Assembly: GCA_028289095.1 (NCBI GenBank)
Contig: JAQGGY010000017.1
Coordinates: 1-26,329, forward strand
Origin: Candidatus Saccharimonadota bacterium
Lineage (GTDB): Bacteria; Patescibacteriota; Saccharimonadia; Saccharimonadales; Saccharimonadaceae
DNA: 26,329 nucleotides
Direction of reading: 5' to 3'
This document shows, piece after piece, positions 14,471 through 21,998 of this stretch. Under the pieces are notes generated by a model. The model had not been told where the DNA came from. It searched no databases and was given only the letters and a program-made list of their open reading frames with translations. A program made the position numbers and the translations under genes. How positions within the stretch are numbered: position 1 is the first letter of the stretch; each line of letters starts with the position of its first letter.

Positions 14471-15226
14471 CTACAATGAACTGCCACTGACAAAACGCTT
14501 CTGATCTTTCCAGGTTATCAAACCCAAGCTTGTCATGATGTTGCATACATCCTTTAAATCAGCTGTGGTGACCGTACTCATATCTTCGTGTACCATATCA
14601 AGGACCGCTACTTCCTCGGGCAAGTATTCGTCCGGCTTGTCAGCAGGTTTTGTCGCAGGCGTATCGTTATATACCGAACCCTCAAGGTCATGATAGCCAA
14701 TTACCGTGGGTGTCTCGTCCGCAAGCCGGAGAGTTTGCGAAATGTAATAATCTCGTCTGGCTGTCGTATCGGCAAATTTATATCGCGTCGTTGCTATATA
14801 ACACACCGCCAGATCATCATATTTTCTCTCGTCGTTTAACGCTAACCAAATCTCGTCATCTGTTATCATTTCCAGCTCACCGCCATCTTCTTCGTATTGA
14901 TGCTGAAATTGTAAACACACTTGTTTACGCTCGTCATCGGATAATTGACTGAACGTAAAATTCTCGATAGCATCCTGCGAAACGTAATGTGTACACATCC
15001 CAGTTTTTTTATCCATTTCCGAATAAAAACGCGGATGGTACTCTATTCCATCTATAATCATTGCAGGTTCGACAAGATTTTTATAATAAGTACCTTCATC
15101 TGTATCGCACAAACCTTCTTGGTCGCATCGTTCAACCGCTGGCGCAAATACTAAACTATCTAGTCGGCTAATGTCATCAGATGTTAGAAACCTACCCGCA
15201 TTATTAAACTCTTGGCGGTTTTCCAT
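14471..15226 (-). CDS. Hypothetical acidic protein, 251 residues
   Basis: This soluble, D/E/Y-rich protein has no membrane helix or recognised domain. Visible stretches are 'IIDGIEYHPRFYSEMDKKTG' (about 56-75), 'LALNDERKYDDLAVCYIAT' and a linker 'ATKPADKPDEYLPEE'. Its ATG is 2 bp after the stop of the CYTH gene with no Shine-Dalgarno, so translation is coupled to that gene. It is in an apparent operon RNase H-PNPOx, CYTH, this gene. Function unknown. Confidence 0.7.
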   Translation of the reverse strand: MENRQEFNNAGRFLTSDDISRLDSLVFAPAVERCDQEGLCDTDEGTYYKNLVEPAMIIDGIEYHPRFYSEMDKKTGMCTHYVSQDAIENFTFSQLSDDERKQVCLQFQHQYEEDGGELEMITDDEIWLALNDERKYDDLAVCYIATTRYKFADTTARRDYYISQTLRLADETPTVIGYHDLEGSVYNDTPATKPADKPDEYLPEEVAVLDMVHEDMSTVTTADLKDVCNIMTSLGLITWKDQKRFVSGSSL

Positions 15227-15228
15227 TG

Positions 15229-15786
15229 CTAGACTGCCGTTTCTAAATATTTATTCATCAATACATCATATCCATCCACGATTTCATCCTGATGGCGAAT
15301 GCCCAACGACTCAAAGACGGCCCATAATTCTCGCAGGACGCTGTCATAGTCTGCATCGTCTGCTGTCAGTTTTTCAGCTTCAATAAATGTCCCGAGCTTT
15401 TCAACGGTATCTAGACAAACTTCGATCTCACCGATTCGCGCTTTTTGACGCGTTTTGGTCAATTCTGAATACGGTACAAATGACAACTGCGATATGATAC
15501 TTTCAAGTTCCGTCGCATCAGCTACTTCGGTCTCGTGCTCGATACTATCCAGTTGATTCGTCACCGATCGTTTCAAGGTAAACAAGTGTTTCGTCGCACC
15601 GTTTTTTGTTTCAGTGCGAATCCGCAGCCACGGCGACGTATTGTCTCCGCCGCCATCCGCCCCCGCTTCGCCGTAGATACGATCATGCTGAGTGACAGGT
15701 GCCGTCATAGTAACGCCCTGCGTATTTAAAATATCGATAATCGATTGGACTGAACTGACGGTTGCTTTGATTTCTATTTCTCGCAT
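15229..15786 (-). CDS. CYTH domain protein (class IV adenylate cyclase / triphosphatase family)
   Basis: This 185-residue protein opens with the diagnostic ExExK motif (MREIEIK, E3-E5-K7). It then shows the barrel's basic and acidic strands: 'PWLRIR' (52-57), 'FTLKR' (69-73), 'EHETEV' (83-88), 'KTRQKARIG' (111-119) and 'LDTVEKLGTFIEAE' (125-138). CYTH tunnels bind triphosphates with divalent metal. Members include CyaB adenylate cyclases, thiamine triphosphatase and inorganic triphosphatases, and the sequence alone does not separate them. It lies 11 bp after the RNase H-PNPOx gene on the same strand. Confidence 0.9.
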   Translation of the reverse strand: MREIEIKATVSSVQSIIDILNTQGVTMTAPVTQHDRIYGEAGADGGGDNTSPWLRIRTETKNGATKHLFTLKRSVTNQLDSIEHETEVADATELESIISQLSFVPYSELTKTRQKARIGEIEVCLDTVEKLGTFIEAEKLTADDADYDSVLRELWAVFESLGIRHQDEIVDGYDVLMNKYLETAV

Positions 15787-15797
15787 AGTAGCTTTCG

Positions 15798-16691
15798 TTA
15801 AATAATTTTTTGTACGGGATTTTCCTTGAAATGGACTTCGTCGAATAATGCTAGTTGCGTAGGTGTTAATTTGTATAACTGATGCTTATTCTTTCCGACG
15901 ACAAATCGTTGATAAAAGTCCTTACCTACTCCATCATACTTACCTACATACGTTTCGACAATTCGTTTTACAGCTTCGTCGTCTTCGACGATACTCACCT
16001 GTCCCGCCGCTTGGATGCCGATAACAGGTAGATCCTGTTTAATAGCAATCGCAATAGCCGCCTGTGGATTTGTAGCCACTTCTTTGCTATGGCGGCGTTC
16101 CGGCAAACTTAGCCAGTAAATATTGCGTTCGCTATCCGCGACAAAATATACTGTCGAGATCCATGGCTTGTTGTCAATACTAGTCGCAAGCTGCATGACT
16201 GTCCCCAATGCCAAAAATTCATCCGTATATTCTTCAGCGGTCTTTATAGCCTGTTCACCCACAAACACTGGTCCGACGTCACCATTTTCACGGGCTTTAT
16301 TTGCCCATTCGTCGGCCATTTCGTTGCCAAAGTCACCTTCGTGGCCGCGCACCCAGGTTAAAGTGGCGTTCGATTTTTTATATAACGGATAGACTTCCTG
16401 GACGATATCCAGATTTTTAATTTCTCCACCTGGCTTTTTCCAGCCTTTTGCTTCCCAGCCTGGCGCCCATTTTGTAATGACATTAATCCAAAATTCACTA
16501 TCAGTAAAGATTTCACACTGCTCGCCGGCCGCATCGTTCAGCGCCGCAAGGATTGCCTTGCCTTCCATACGGATATTCGTCGTTGCACCCACTTCACTAC
16601 CTAGAATGTGCGGTTGTAACTCTTTTATAACTGAAAATCCCCCGGGACCAGGATTCGGACTTGCGCTACCATCGGTGTAATATGTAATCAT
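15798..16691 (-). CDS. RNase HI fused to a PNPOx-like flavin-binding split-barrel domain
   Basis: One uninterrupted 297-residue frame carries two domains. Residues 1-135 are RNase HI: 'YYTDGSASPNPGPGG' with Asp7, Glu43 in 'RMEGKAILAAL', Asp64 in 'IFTDSEFWIN', the basic 'GWEAKGWKKPGGEIKN' handle, His117 in 'WVRGHEGD' and Asp127 in 'NEMADEWA'. All catalytic residues are present, so it should cut the RNA strand of RNA-DNA hybrids. Residues 150-290 resemble pyridoxamine 5'-phosphate oxidase-type split barrels: 'GTVMQLATSIDNKPWISTVYFV' (in parts), 'LPERRHSKEVATNPQAAIAI', 'GIQAAGQVSIVED'. These usually bind FMN or F420. The role of the fusion is unknown. It has its own TATAAT 9 nt before the ATG. 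Confidence 0.9.
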   Translation of the reverse strand: MITYYTDGSASPNPGPGGFSVIKELQPHILGSEVGATTNIRMEGKAILAALNDAAGEQCEIFTDSEFWINVITKWAPGWEAKGWKKPGGEIKNLDIVQEVYPLYKKSNATLTWVRGHEGDFGNEMADEWANKARENGDVGPVFVGEQAIKTAEEYTDEFLALGTVMQLATSIDNKPWISTVYFVADSERNIYWLSLPERRHSKEVATNPQAAIAIAIKQDLPVIGIQAAGQVSIVEDDEAVKRIVETYVGKYDGVGKDFYQRFVVGKNKHQLYKLTPTQLALFDEVHFKENPVQKII

Positions 16692-16700
16692 TTAGGTTCT

Positions 16701-16706
16701 ATTATA
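16701..16706 (-). promoter_or_regulatory. -10 box of the RNase H-PNPOx operon
   Basis: A perfect TATAAT lies 9 nt before the ATG at 16691. No Shine-Dalgarno, and no strong -35 seen. Confidence 0.5.
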
Positions 16707-16721
16707 CCCGACATGGCATGA

Positions 16722-16752
16722 ATAAGCCCCCAACAATTTGTCAGGGGCTTAT
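16722..16752 (-). terminator. Hairpin after the 110-residue gene, probable terminator
   Basis: A 9-bp stem, ATAAGCCCC (16722-16730) with GGGGCTTAT (16744-16752), encloses a 13-nt loop that is itself partly self-complementary. It lies 23 nt after the stop of the minus-strand gene at 16776 and before the RNase H promoter. The trailing tract is only weakly U-rich. Confidence 0.55.
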
Positions 16753-16775
16753 CCGAGTAGGTATTTGATGAGAAA

Positions 16776-17108
16776 TCACTGCAGGATCGACTCCTTCTGA
16801 CTTGCTGCTGTTTCAGCAAGTGCTTCGAGGGTAGTAGACGATCGTTGGTATGTCGCACGGACGGGCTTGTAGCGGTTGAATGGTCCGGCTGCTTTCTCCC
16901 ATTCTTCCTTGGTGTACTCGCCAGCGCAGAACAGCTCGAAAGCCATCTTCGTCGCTTCGCGTGCAGACCTGGTTACATTTTCCTTGGGTTCTTTAACGTC
17001 CTCGTTCAGTGTAGTCAAACGAGTAGCTTCAGCTATATCCTTCTTGTAAAGTTCCACAAGCATCGCGCGTCTGGTGTCGTCATTTTGCGGTAATGTATAG
17101 TCACTCAC
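16776..17108 (-). CDS. Hypothetical helical protein, 110 residues
   Basis: The preferred start is GTG at 17108, with a good Shine-Dalgarno (GGAAGGAA) about 8 nt upstream. A TTG at 17126 in the same frame would put the binding site inside the gene. The product is charged and helical (KKDIAEATRL, SAREATKMAFELFCAGEYTK, EEWEKAAG) with no membrane segment or known motif. It is flanked by a hairpin on its 3' side. Start type and base composition differ from the leaderless genes around it, a weak hint of different origin. Confidence 0.6.
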   Translation of the reverse strand: MSDYTLPQNDDTRRAMLVELYKKDIAEATRLTTLNEDVKEPKENVTRSAREATKMAFELFCAGEYTKEEWEKAAGPFNRYKPVRATYQRSSTTLEALAETAASQKESILQ

Positions 17109-17199
17109 GGTGACACTTCCTTCCAATCTAATCGGGACTAACTCGGAATACAGTAACTATGCTATATTTTTGTCATTTATACAATAGCGAAATACAAAA

Positions 17200-17502
17200 C
17201 TAACCTGTAATTTCTACACCATTCCAAAAGCCTACGTAATTCGTGAAGTCTTTTTTCACTTTTTCGATTGATCCAGTCATAGGATATGGATAGTACCACG
17301 CACCAAATTCATTCGTTTTACCATCAACGGTAATGTCGTAATAATGCGCCTCACCTTTCCAAAAGCAGGTCGTACGATGCTCACTATCGCTGTAATTTTC
17401 TTTTAGCAGACCTTCAGGCGGGAAATACCAATTCCCCTCAATACGTATTAGATCTTCCTTTGGCGCCTGAGCGATTGTTGATCCGTTCCAAATTGCTTTC
17501 AT
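17200..17502 (-). CDS. DUF427 family protein
   Basis: This 100-residue protein covers the whole DUF427 domain. It begins 'MKAIWNGSTIAQAP', has 'EGNWYFPPEGL' (22-32), 'TTCFWKGEAHYYDI' (44-57), 'GAWYYPYPM' (67-75) and ends 'VGFWNGVEI'. The Cys-Trp-Lys-Gly core and paired Trp/Tyr are typical. The family is a small beta fold of unknown biochemical role. It starts 24 bp after the SDR stop, with a GAAAG-type weak ribosome-binding site, and is likely cotranscribed with the SDR. Confidence 0.88.
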   Translation of the reverse strand: MKAIWNGSTIAQAPKEDLIRIEGNWYFPPEGLLKENYSDSEHRTTCFWKGEAHYYDITVDGKTNEFGAWYYPYPMTGSIEKVKKDFTNYVGFWNGVEITG

Positions 17503-17526
17503 GTATGTATTTCTTTCAAATTTAGA

Positions 17527-18426
17527 TTATGTTAAGTGTTGTCCGCCAGTAACGCCGATTACTTCAGCGGTAGTATAGCTGGACTCTTGCGATGCCAGAA
17601 AGACATAGGCTGGCGCACATTCCGCAGGTTGACCTGCTCGACCGAGCGGCGTTTTCTGTCCAAACGTTTTGATCTTTTCTTGTGGTTGACCGTAGCTAGG
17701 CTGTAGCGGCGTCCAAATTGGACCTGGAGCTACTGCATTCACTCGGATACCTCGCGGAGCGAGCTGTATGCCTAACCCATGGGTGAAATTAACGATTGCG
17801 GCTTTTGTACTGGCATAGTCAAGCAGTCCCGGCGACGGTTGATAGGCCTGAATAGACGCGGTGTTAATAATTGCTCCGCCTGCAGGCATGTGTGCCAGAA
17901 CGGCCTTTGACAGCCAAAACATGGCAAATATATTGACAGTATACGTACTGACTAATTGCTCAGTCGATATGTCCTCAATATTTTCAATATAAATTTGCTT
18001 TCCGGCATTATTAACCAAAATATCGATTGTGCCCATTTTCTCCGCCGCAAATCCTATCAGCTCTTTACAAAAATCCTCCGACGTTAAATCACCCGCTAGT
18101 CCATAGACATTATTTCCGGCTTCTTTCATGATGGTCATGGTATCCTGTGCGTCGGTTTCCTCACTTGGCAAATACGTAATCACCACGTCGGCACCTTCCC
18201 GAGCGTAGGCAATTGCGACCGCGCGACCAATACCTGAATCCGCACCAGTAATGACGGCTTTTCGGCCCTGCAGTCGTCCCGTTCCACGATATGATTTTTC
18301 ACCGTGGTCCGCTCGGGGGTCTAATTTTGAATCCAACCCTGGTTCCGGCTGCGTTTGAATAGGAAAATCGTCAGCGGGATATTGTTTTGTTGGATCTTGC
18401 ATCACATACTGGTCTTCATCTTTCAT
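17527..18426 (-). CDS. Short-chain dehydrogenase/reductase (YhdF/YghA-like)
   Basis: This 299-residue SDR has a family-typical N-terminal extension of about 50 residues ('FPIQTQPEPGLDSKLDPRAD' at 21-40) before the Rossmann fold. 'TGADSGIGRA' (60-69) is the NAD(P)-binding TGxxxGxG, and 'NNAG' is at 139-142. Catalytic Ser191, Tyr204 and Lys208 lie in 'SIQAYQPSPGLLDYASTKAA', followed by 'NAVAPGPIWTP' (230-240). It should reduce or oxidise a small alcohol/carbonyl in the cytoplasm; the substrate is unknown. Related proteins are often stress-linked. A strong Shine-Dalgarno (AAAGGAGG) lies 4 nt before the ATG, and a TATACT (18453-18458) lies upstream. Confidence 0.94.
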   Translation of the reverse strand: MKDEDQYVMQDPTKQYPADDFPIQTQPEPGLDSKLDPRADHGEKSYRGTGRLQGRKAVITGADSGIGRAVAIAYAREGADVVITYLPSEETDAQDTMTIMKEAGNNVYGLAGDLTSEDFCKELIGFAAEKMGTIDILVNNAGKQIYIENIEDISTEQLVSTYTVNIFAMFWLSKAVLAHMPAGGAIINTASIQAYQPSPGLLDYASTKAAIVNFTHGLGIQLAPRGIRVNAVAPGPIWTPLQPSYGQPQEKIKTFGQKTPLGRAGQPAECAPAYVFLASQESSYTTAEVIGVTGGQHLT

Positions 18427-18510
18427 CAGGCCTCCTTTACTTACTAATGCTCAGTATAGTCAGTCACGCCATAACTCGTCTGTAAAATATTCAACAAAAA
18501 CTAATTGCCC

Positions 18511-19797
18511 CTACAGCAAACGCTGCGGTTCGTCTATTTCTTCTTCTTCAAGTTCTAATGATTTAATGACTGGAAGCGCACGACTAGTAATACCCTGTAG
18601 ATCGCCGTACATGCCAATCGTGTTATCGATTACTGCTCGGATAGCTTTTTCCTGATGCGCCCAGCGCAGAGCGGCGGCGCGTTTTTCTTTTTCAATTTCA
18701 GCCTGCAACGTTCCATAATTTTCAACGATTGCCTCTACTCGGTGACGGAAATCAGGTCCAACCAAGAATTGATACAATGCTTCCATTTTCACATCTTTAC
18801 CAGCATTCATTTTATTAGCAGCATCGACTTGTAAAATTGTCGTACGCAGAGCTGCGGCAAGTACGGGCGCCAAACGAGGCTTTACTACCCATAAATTATT
18901 TTCTAAATGTTTCATATCGCCCATGTCGCTTGGAATTTCTTGCGATACGATCACACCAATATTCGCTCCAGCTTCGCGGATATCTTGCTTGAATTTCGGC
19001 ACCCACGCTGGCTGCCACTTACCATTTTTGGTTTCCCATAATAACACCCCACACGACACACCCATCTGATTATTCACCATCTGCTTAATATCCGCGCCGC
19101 GCTGACCTTTTTTAACTTCTTCTAGTTGATCATACGGGAACTCTTCGCGCAGACGATTTTCCAGATCCAGCTCTAATACTTCGCCCTGGTTCTGCTGCGA
19201 GCCCTGCGTTGCTTTCCGCTGCGCATCCTCTAGTGCCTTTTGCGTATCTGCCAGCTTTTTTTCTTGCTCTAAAATACGTAGGTGATATTTCTCTTCGGCT
19301 GCTTTTTGCACATCCTGACGAATTTTATCCTCACCCTCTGCTAGCTTTTTTTGCGCCTCTAATTCAGCATTGGCATGAGCCTGTTTTTCTTCTCGTAGCG
19401 ATTGCATTAGTTCACCTAGTTGTTCGCGAAGTTTTTTATTTGCTTCCTTTTCCGCTTCAGCATCATCCCGTAGGTTTTTCACTAATGATTCCTGTTCGAC
19501 AGCGGCCTTTTTCTGCGAGCTACTCAGTTCTAACTCGAGTTTCTTTTTTGCTAGGTCCAGTTCAGCATCTAATTGCTGTTTCAGTAACTCCTTTTCACCA
19601 GCCAATTGTTTTTTCGCTAGCTCAATTGCAGAATCCCGTTCGGCTTTGACATATTTTGCCGCTTCCTCGCGAATTTTTTCCATTTCTAATTTGTGCTTAT
19701 GCTGTTCGGCAGCAAGCACGCGGGCCTCTATCTGCCCTTCCAACGCTTTATCAACCTCAATATCAGTACCGCATGTCGTGCAAGTAATCGTATTCAC
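18511..19797 (-). CDS. DUF2130 coiled-coil protein with a nuclease-like C-terminal domain
   Basis: This 428-residue protein starts with GTG at 19797. A single CxxC (Cys6-Cys9, 'CTTCG') opens the protein. A long K/E/A/L-rich coiled coil covers about 25-200. The DUF2130 domain (about 208-400) contains 'LELDLENRLREEFPYD' and 'KGQRGADIKQMVNNQMGVSCG'-type residues (231-250, in parts). Then come 'VLLWETKNGKW' (251-261) and 'WVPKFKQDI'. Asp236 followed by Glu255-Thr-Lys257 resembles a PD-(D/E)xK nuclease core; this is my inference. Biological role unknown. Confidence 0.9.
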   Translation of the reverse strand: MNTITCTTCGTDIEVDKALEGQIEARVLAAEQHKHKLEMEKIREEAAKYVKAERDSAIELAKKQLAGEKELLKQQLDAELDLAKKKLELELSSSQKKAAVEQESLVKNLRDDAEAEKEANKKLREQLGELMQSLREEKQAHANAELEAQKKLAEGEDKIRQDVQKAAEEKYHLRILEQEKKLADTQKALEDAQRKATQGSQQNQGEVLELDLENRLREEFPYDQLEEVKKGQRGADIKQMVNNQMGVSCGVLLWETKNGKWQPAWVPKFKQDIREAGANIGVIVSQEIPSDMGDMKHLENNLWVVKPRLAPVLAAALRTTILQVDAANKMNAGKDVKMEALYQFLVGPDFRHRVEAIVENYGTLQAEIEKEKRAAALRWAHQEKAIRAVIDNTIGMYGDLQGITSRALPVIKSLELEEEEIDEPQRLL

Positions 19798-19842
19798 TAA
19801 AACCCCATATTCTTTATATCCCTATTATACCAGCTGTACTTT

Positions 19843-20757
19843 TCACCAGTCACCACTTGCGCCGCCGCCACCAAAACCGCCGCCACCAAAACCGCCAAAT
19901 CCACCACCTGAACTGCCACCACCGCCGATAAACGGTCCGCCTGCCCACCAGCTTGGCGAGTCGCCGTGGCTAGCGCGGGAACGATAATTTGCCGACACCG
20001 CTTTATCGAACAAAAGACCTAGTAGTGTCAGCACAATAATAGCGATGATACCGATAATCATAAACCCAAACATCAACCCGGCAATCACACCTAATATCCC
20101 CCCAATAACACCGCCCGCCCACCAGCTTTTCGTCCTGGCAAGCATAGAACCTAGCCAGCTAAAGCCCATAAATCCAATGAACAAAGCAAACTCCCACGGA
20201 AAGTTTCCTGCCTGATTTGTCGTAGACGTCTCGGATAAATTCGGATCTACCTCACCGTGAATAGCCGTAATAATTCCATCGACGCCAGCATTTATACCGC
20301 CGAAATAATCATTCTGCTGAAATGCCGGCCGGATACGATTGCGGATAATTTGGCCAGAGCGAATATCTGTTAAGGCGCCCTCCAGCCCATATCCCACTTC
20401 AATGCGCATACGCCTATCTTCTTTTACGACCAGTAGCAAGACGCCGCTGTTTCGCTCCTGTTGTCCAATCCCCCACTCACGCGCCACATTTAACGAATAG
20501 TTTTCCAATGCATCATCTTCAAGCGTGGAAATCATCAACACGGCAATTTGATTGCCGGTCGCTTTTCGCTCGTCAGCGATTTTACTAGCCAGCGTCGCCT
20601 TTTGTTCAGCCGTTAGCGTATTTGTCTGATCAACGACAGGGATATCTGTTGGTTTTGGCGGCACTGCTAACGCACCGATACTAACAGGCAATGCGACCAC
20701 GGCGAATAGTGCTATTACAGCTGTAATAACTTTCATTCGAACGTGTCGCATATACAT
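19843..20757 (-). CDS. TPM domain membrane protein with a glycine-rich tail
   Basis: This 304-residue protein has a signal-like N-terminal helix (about 8-31) followed by the TPM domain (about 35-170). The domain shows 'PVVDQTNTLTAEQKATL' (40-56), 'IAVLMISTL' (71-79), 'REWGIGQQERNSGVLLLV' (93-110) and 'RIEVGYGLEG' (118-127). Two membrane segments follow (about 188-206 and 214-250). The tail after 270 is almost pure Gly/Ser/Phe, ending SGDW, which is common in this family. TPM proteins are extracytoplasmic, with suggested phosphatase or photosystem-maintenance roles in other groups. It lies 22 bp after lemA, a pairing seen in many bacteria. ATGs at 20751 and 20736 are alternative starts. Confidence 0.9.
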   Translation of the reverse strand: MYMRHVRMKVITAVIALFAVVALPVSIGALAVPPKPTDIPVVDQTNTLTAEQKATLASKIADERKATGNQIAVLMISTLEDDALENYSLNVAREWGIGQQERNSGVLLLVVKEDRRMRIEVGYGLEGALTDIRSGQIIRNRIRPAFQQNDYFGGINAGVDGIITAIHGEVDPNLSETSTTNQAGNFPWEFALFIGFMGFSWLGSMLARTKSWWAGGVIGGILGVIAGLMFGFMIIGIIAIIVLTLLGLLFDKAVSANYRSRASHGDSPSWWAGGPFIGGGGSSGGGFGGFGGGGFGGGGASGDW

Positions 20758-20779
20758 GTCAGCAACCTATCTCTTTATC

Positions 20780-21376
20780 TTATGAATTAAAGTCTACCGT
20801 TGGAGCGTCTTGAGCACCTGGGTCAGCCTTGAAGGTTTCAAACCTATCAAATCCAAAGATTGCAGCCGTAATATTGGCTGGGAAACGTGAAATCGTCGTA
20901 TTGTATGTCGTTACTGACCCGTTGTAATCCTGACGAGCAACCGCAATACGGTTTTCCGTGCCCTCTAGCTGCACCTGCAAGTCTTGAAAATTAGCAACAG
21001 ATTTTAGCTCTGGATAGTTTTCAGTAACCGCTAACAATCGTCCCAATGCCTGGCTAAGTTCGCCTTGTGATTGCTGGTACTGCGCTAATTGCTCAGGCGT
21101 CGCCTTGCTAGGATCAATGTTGATACTCGTTGCTTTAGCGCGTGCCTCTGTGACCTGTGTTAACGTTTCTTGTTCAAAATTTGACGCACCTTTCACAGTA
21201 TTGACCAAATTCGGCACCAAATCGGCACGACGCTGATACTGTGACTGCAAATTACCAAATTTATTGTTCACATTCTCACGTTGTCCGACAAGACCGTTGT
21301 AGCCGCCTACGATAATCATTCCTAGAATGACTATAATTCCTACAATAATACCTGGTATTAGCCATTTACGATTCAT
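20780..21376 (-). CDS. lemA: LemA family protein
   Basis: This 198-residue protein has one N-terminal membrane helix (about 5-25). The LemA signature follows: 'YNGLVGQRENVNNKFGNLQSQYQRRADLVPNLVNTVKG' (26-63, quoted in parts elsewhere), then 'ETLTQVTEARAKA', 'LLAVTENYPELKSVANF' and 'YNTTISRFPANI'. The family forms a helical bundle outside the membrane; its function is not settled. A strong Shine-Dalgarno (AAGGAGAG) lies before the ATG and an extended -10 (TGCTATAAT) farther upstream, so unlike several neighbours this gene has a normal leader. The TPM gene follows in the same operon. Confidence 0.95.
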   Translation of the reverse strand: MNRKWLIPGIIVGIIVILGMIIVGGYNGLVGQRENVNNKFGNLQSQYQRRADLVPNLVNTVKGASNFEQETLTQVTEARAKATSINIDPSKATPEQLAQYQQSQGELSQALGRLLAVTENYPELKSVANFQDLQVQLEGTENRIAVARQDYNGSVTTYNTTISRFPANITAAIFGFDRFETFKADPGAQDAPTVDFNS

Positions 21377-21413
21377 TTTTACTCTCCTTGCTTTCGCACT
21401 ATTCTGTCCTTTA

Positions 21414-21422
21414 ATTATAGCA
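21414..21422 (-). promoter_or_regulatory. Extended -10 promoter of lemA-TPM
   Basis: TGCTATAAT on the minus strand (TATAAT at 21414-21419), about 37 nt upstream of the lemA ATG. It leaves a leader that holds a strong Shine-Dalgarno. Confidence 0.6.
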
Positions 21423-21457
21423 TTTTAAGCATAATCCATGCACCGTAAGACGGCACA

Positions 21458-21486
21458 TTGACTATATGTTAGAATGGTGGTATTTT
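21458..21486 (+). promoter_or_regulatory. Promoter of the plus-strand 133-residue gene
   Basis: -35 TTGACT (21458-21463), a 17-nt spacer and -10 TATTTT (21481-21486) end 9 nt before the ATG at 21496. This makes the earlier in-frame ATG at 21466, inside the spacer, an unlikely start. Confidence 0.6.
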
Positions 21487-21495
21487 AAAAGTAAT

Positions 21496-21897
21496 ATGTA
21501 TGAAACAGGAACACCATTTTCTAACCATTCATACCTCGATAATGACGAGTTAGCTCTAAAACGCGCCGCAAAGCAATTGCAAGCTGCTAATGAAGCCACC
21601 CTTCTGACCACCCCGGAAAATGAACTTCGAACTAGCCTTGGTGAAAAATTTGCTCAGCCCGCAGACGCAACCGTGCGTAGTATTGGTGATCTTGCCATCC
21701 AAAGTTTTACCGGCGGCATTTTACAGGCTACCTTTGATACTGATAAATCGAAAGAGCACGAAAGCACTTCCGTCACTCCAGAGCGAGCACGCGCATTCGG
21801 TGACGTTTCATTACGCGATTACATGCTACGAGACGCATCATCATTGACCGTCACCGATGCTAATATCCTTGGCTATGCCGAAAAACAAATCGCTTAG
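21496..21897 (+). CDS. Hypothetical protein, 133 residues
   Basis: The product begins MYETGTPFSNHSYLDNDELALK; it is soluble and alanine/threonine-rich, with no membrane segment or known motif. The ATG at 21466 would add 10 residues (LEWWYFKSN) but sits within the promoter spacer. It is divergent from lemA and followed by a strong terminator, so it is monocistronic. Function unknown. Confidence 0.68.
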   Translation: MYETGTPFSNHSYLDNDELALKRAAKQLQAANEATLLTTPENELRTSLGEKFAQPADATVRSIGDLAIQSFTGGILQATFDTDKSKEHESTSVTPERARAFGDVSLRDYMLRDASSLTVTDANILGYAEKQIA

Positions 21898-21923
21898 CAC
21901 TCTGCGGATCAAATTTTTATCCT

Positions 21924-21946
21924 AGCGCGAAATTTCGCGCTTTTTT
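21924..21946 (+). terminator. Rho-independent terminator
   Basis: The palindrome AGCGCGAAATTTCGCGCT (21924-21941) forms a GC-rich stem followed by six T. It lies 27 nt after the stop of the 133-residue gene. Confidence 0.92.
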
Positions 21947-21963
21947 CTTACCCGCACACCCCA

Positions 21964-21995
21964 TTGACGCCGCTCTGTATTAGGTATATACCTAA
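21964..21995 (+). promoter_or_regulatory. Promoter and palindromic operator of the six-hairpin glycosidase gene
   Basis: -35 TTGACG (21964-21969), a 17-nt spacer and -10 TATACC (21987-21992) end 6 nt before the ATG at 21999. A perfect 16-bp palindrome, TTAGGTATATACCTAA (21980-21995), overlaps the -10 box. This is what a dimeric repressor operator looks like; the regulator is not identified in the window. Confidence 0.65.
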
Positions 21996-21998
21996 CCT

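Noticed and set aside
19209..19987. Plus-strand ORFs (146 and 113 residues) opposite DUF2130 and TPM
   Set aside because: They are antisense shadows of the coiled coil and Gly-rich tail; the proline runs mirror the glycine codons.
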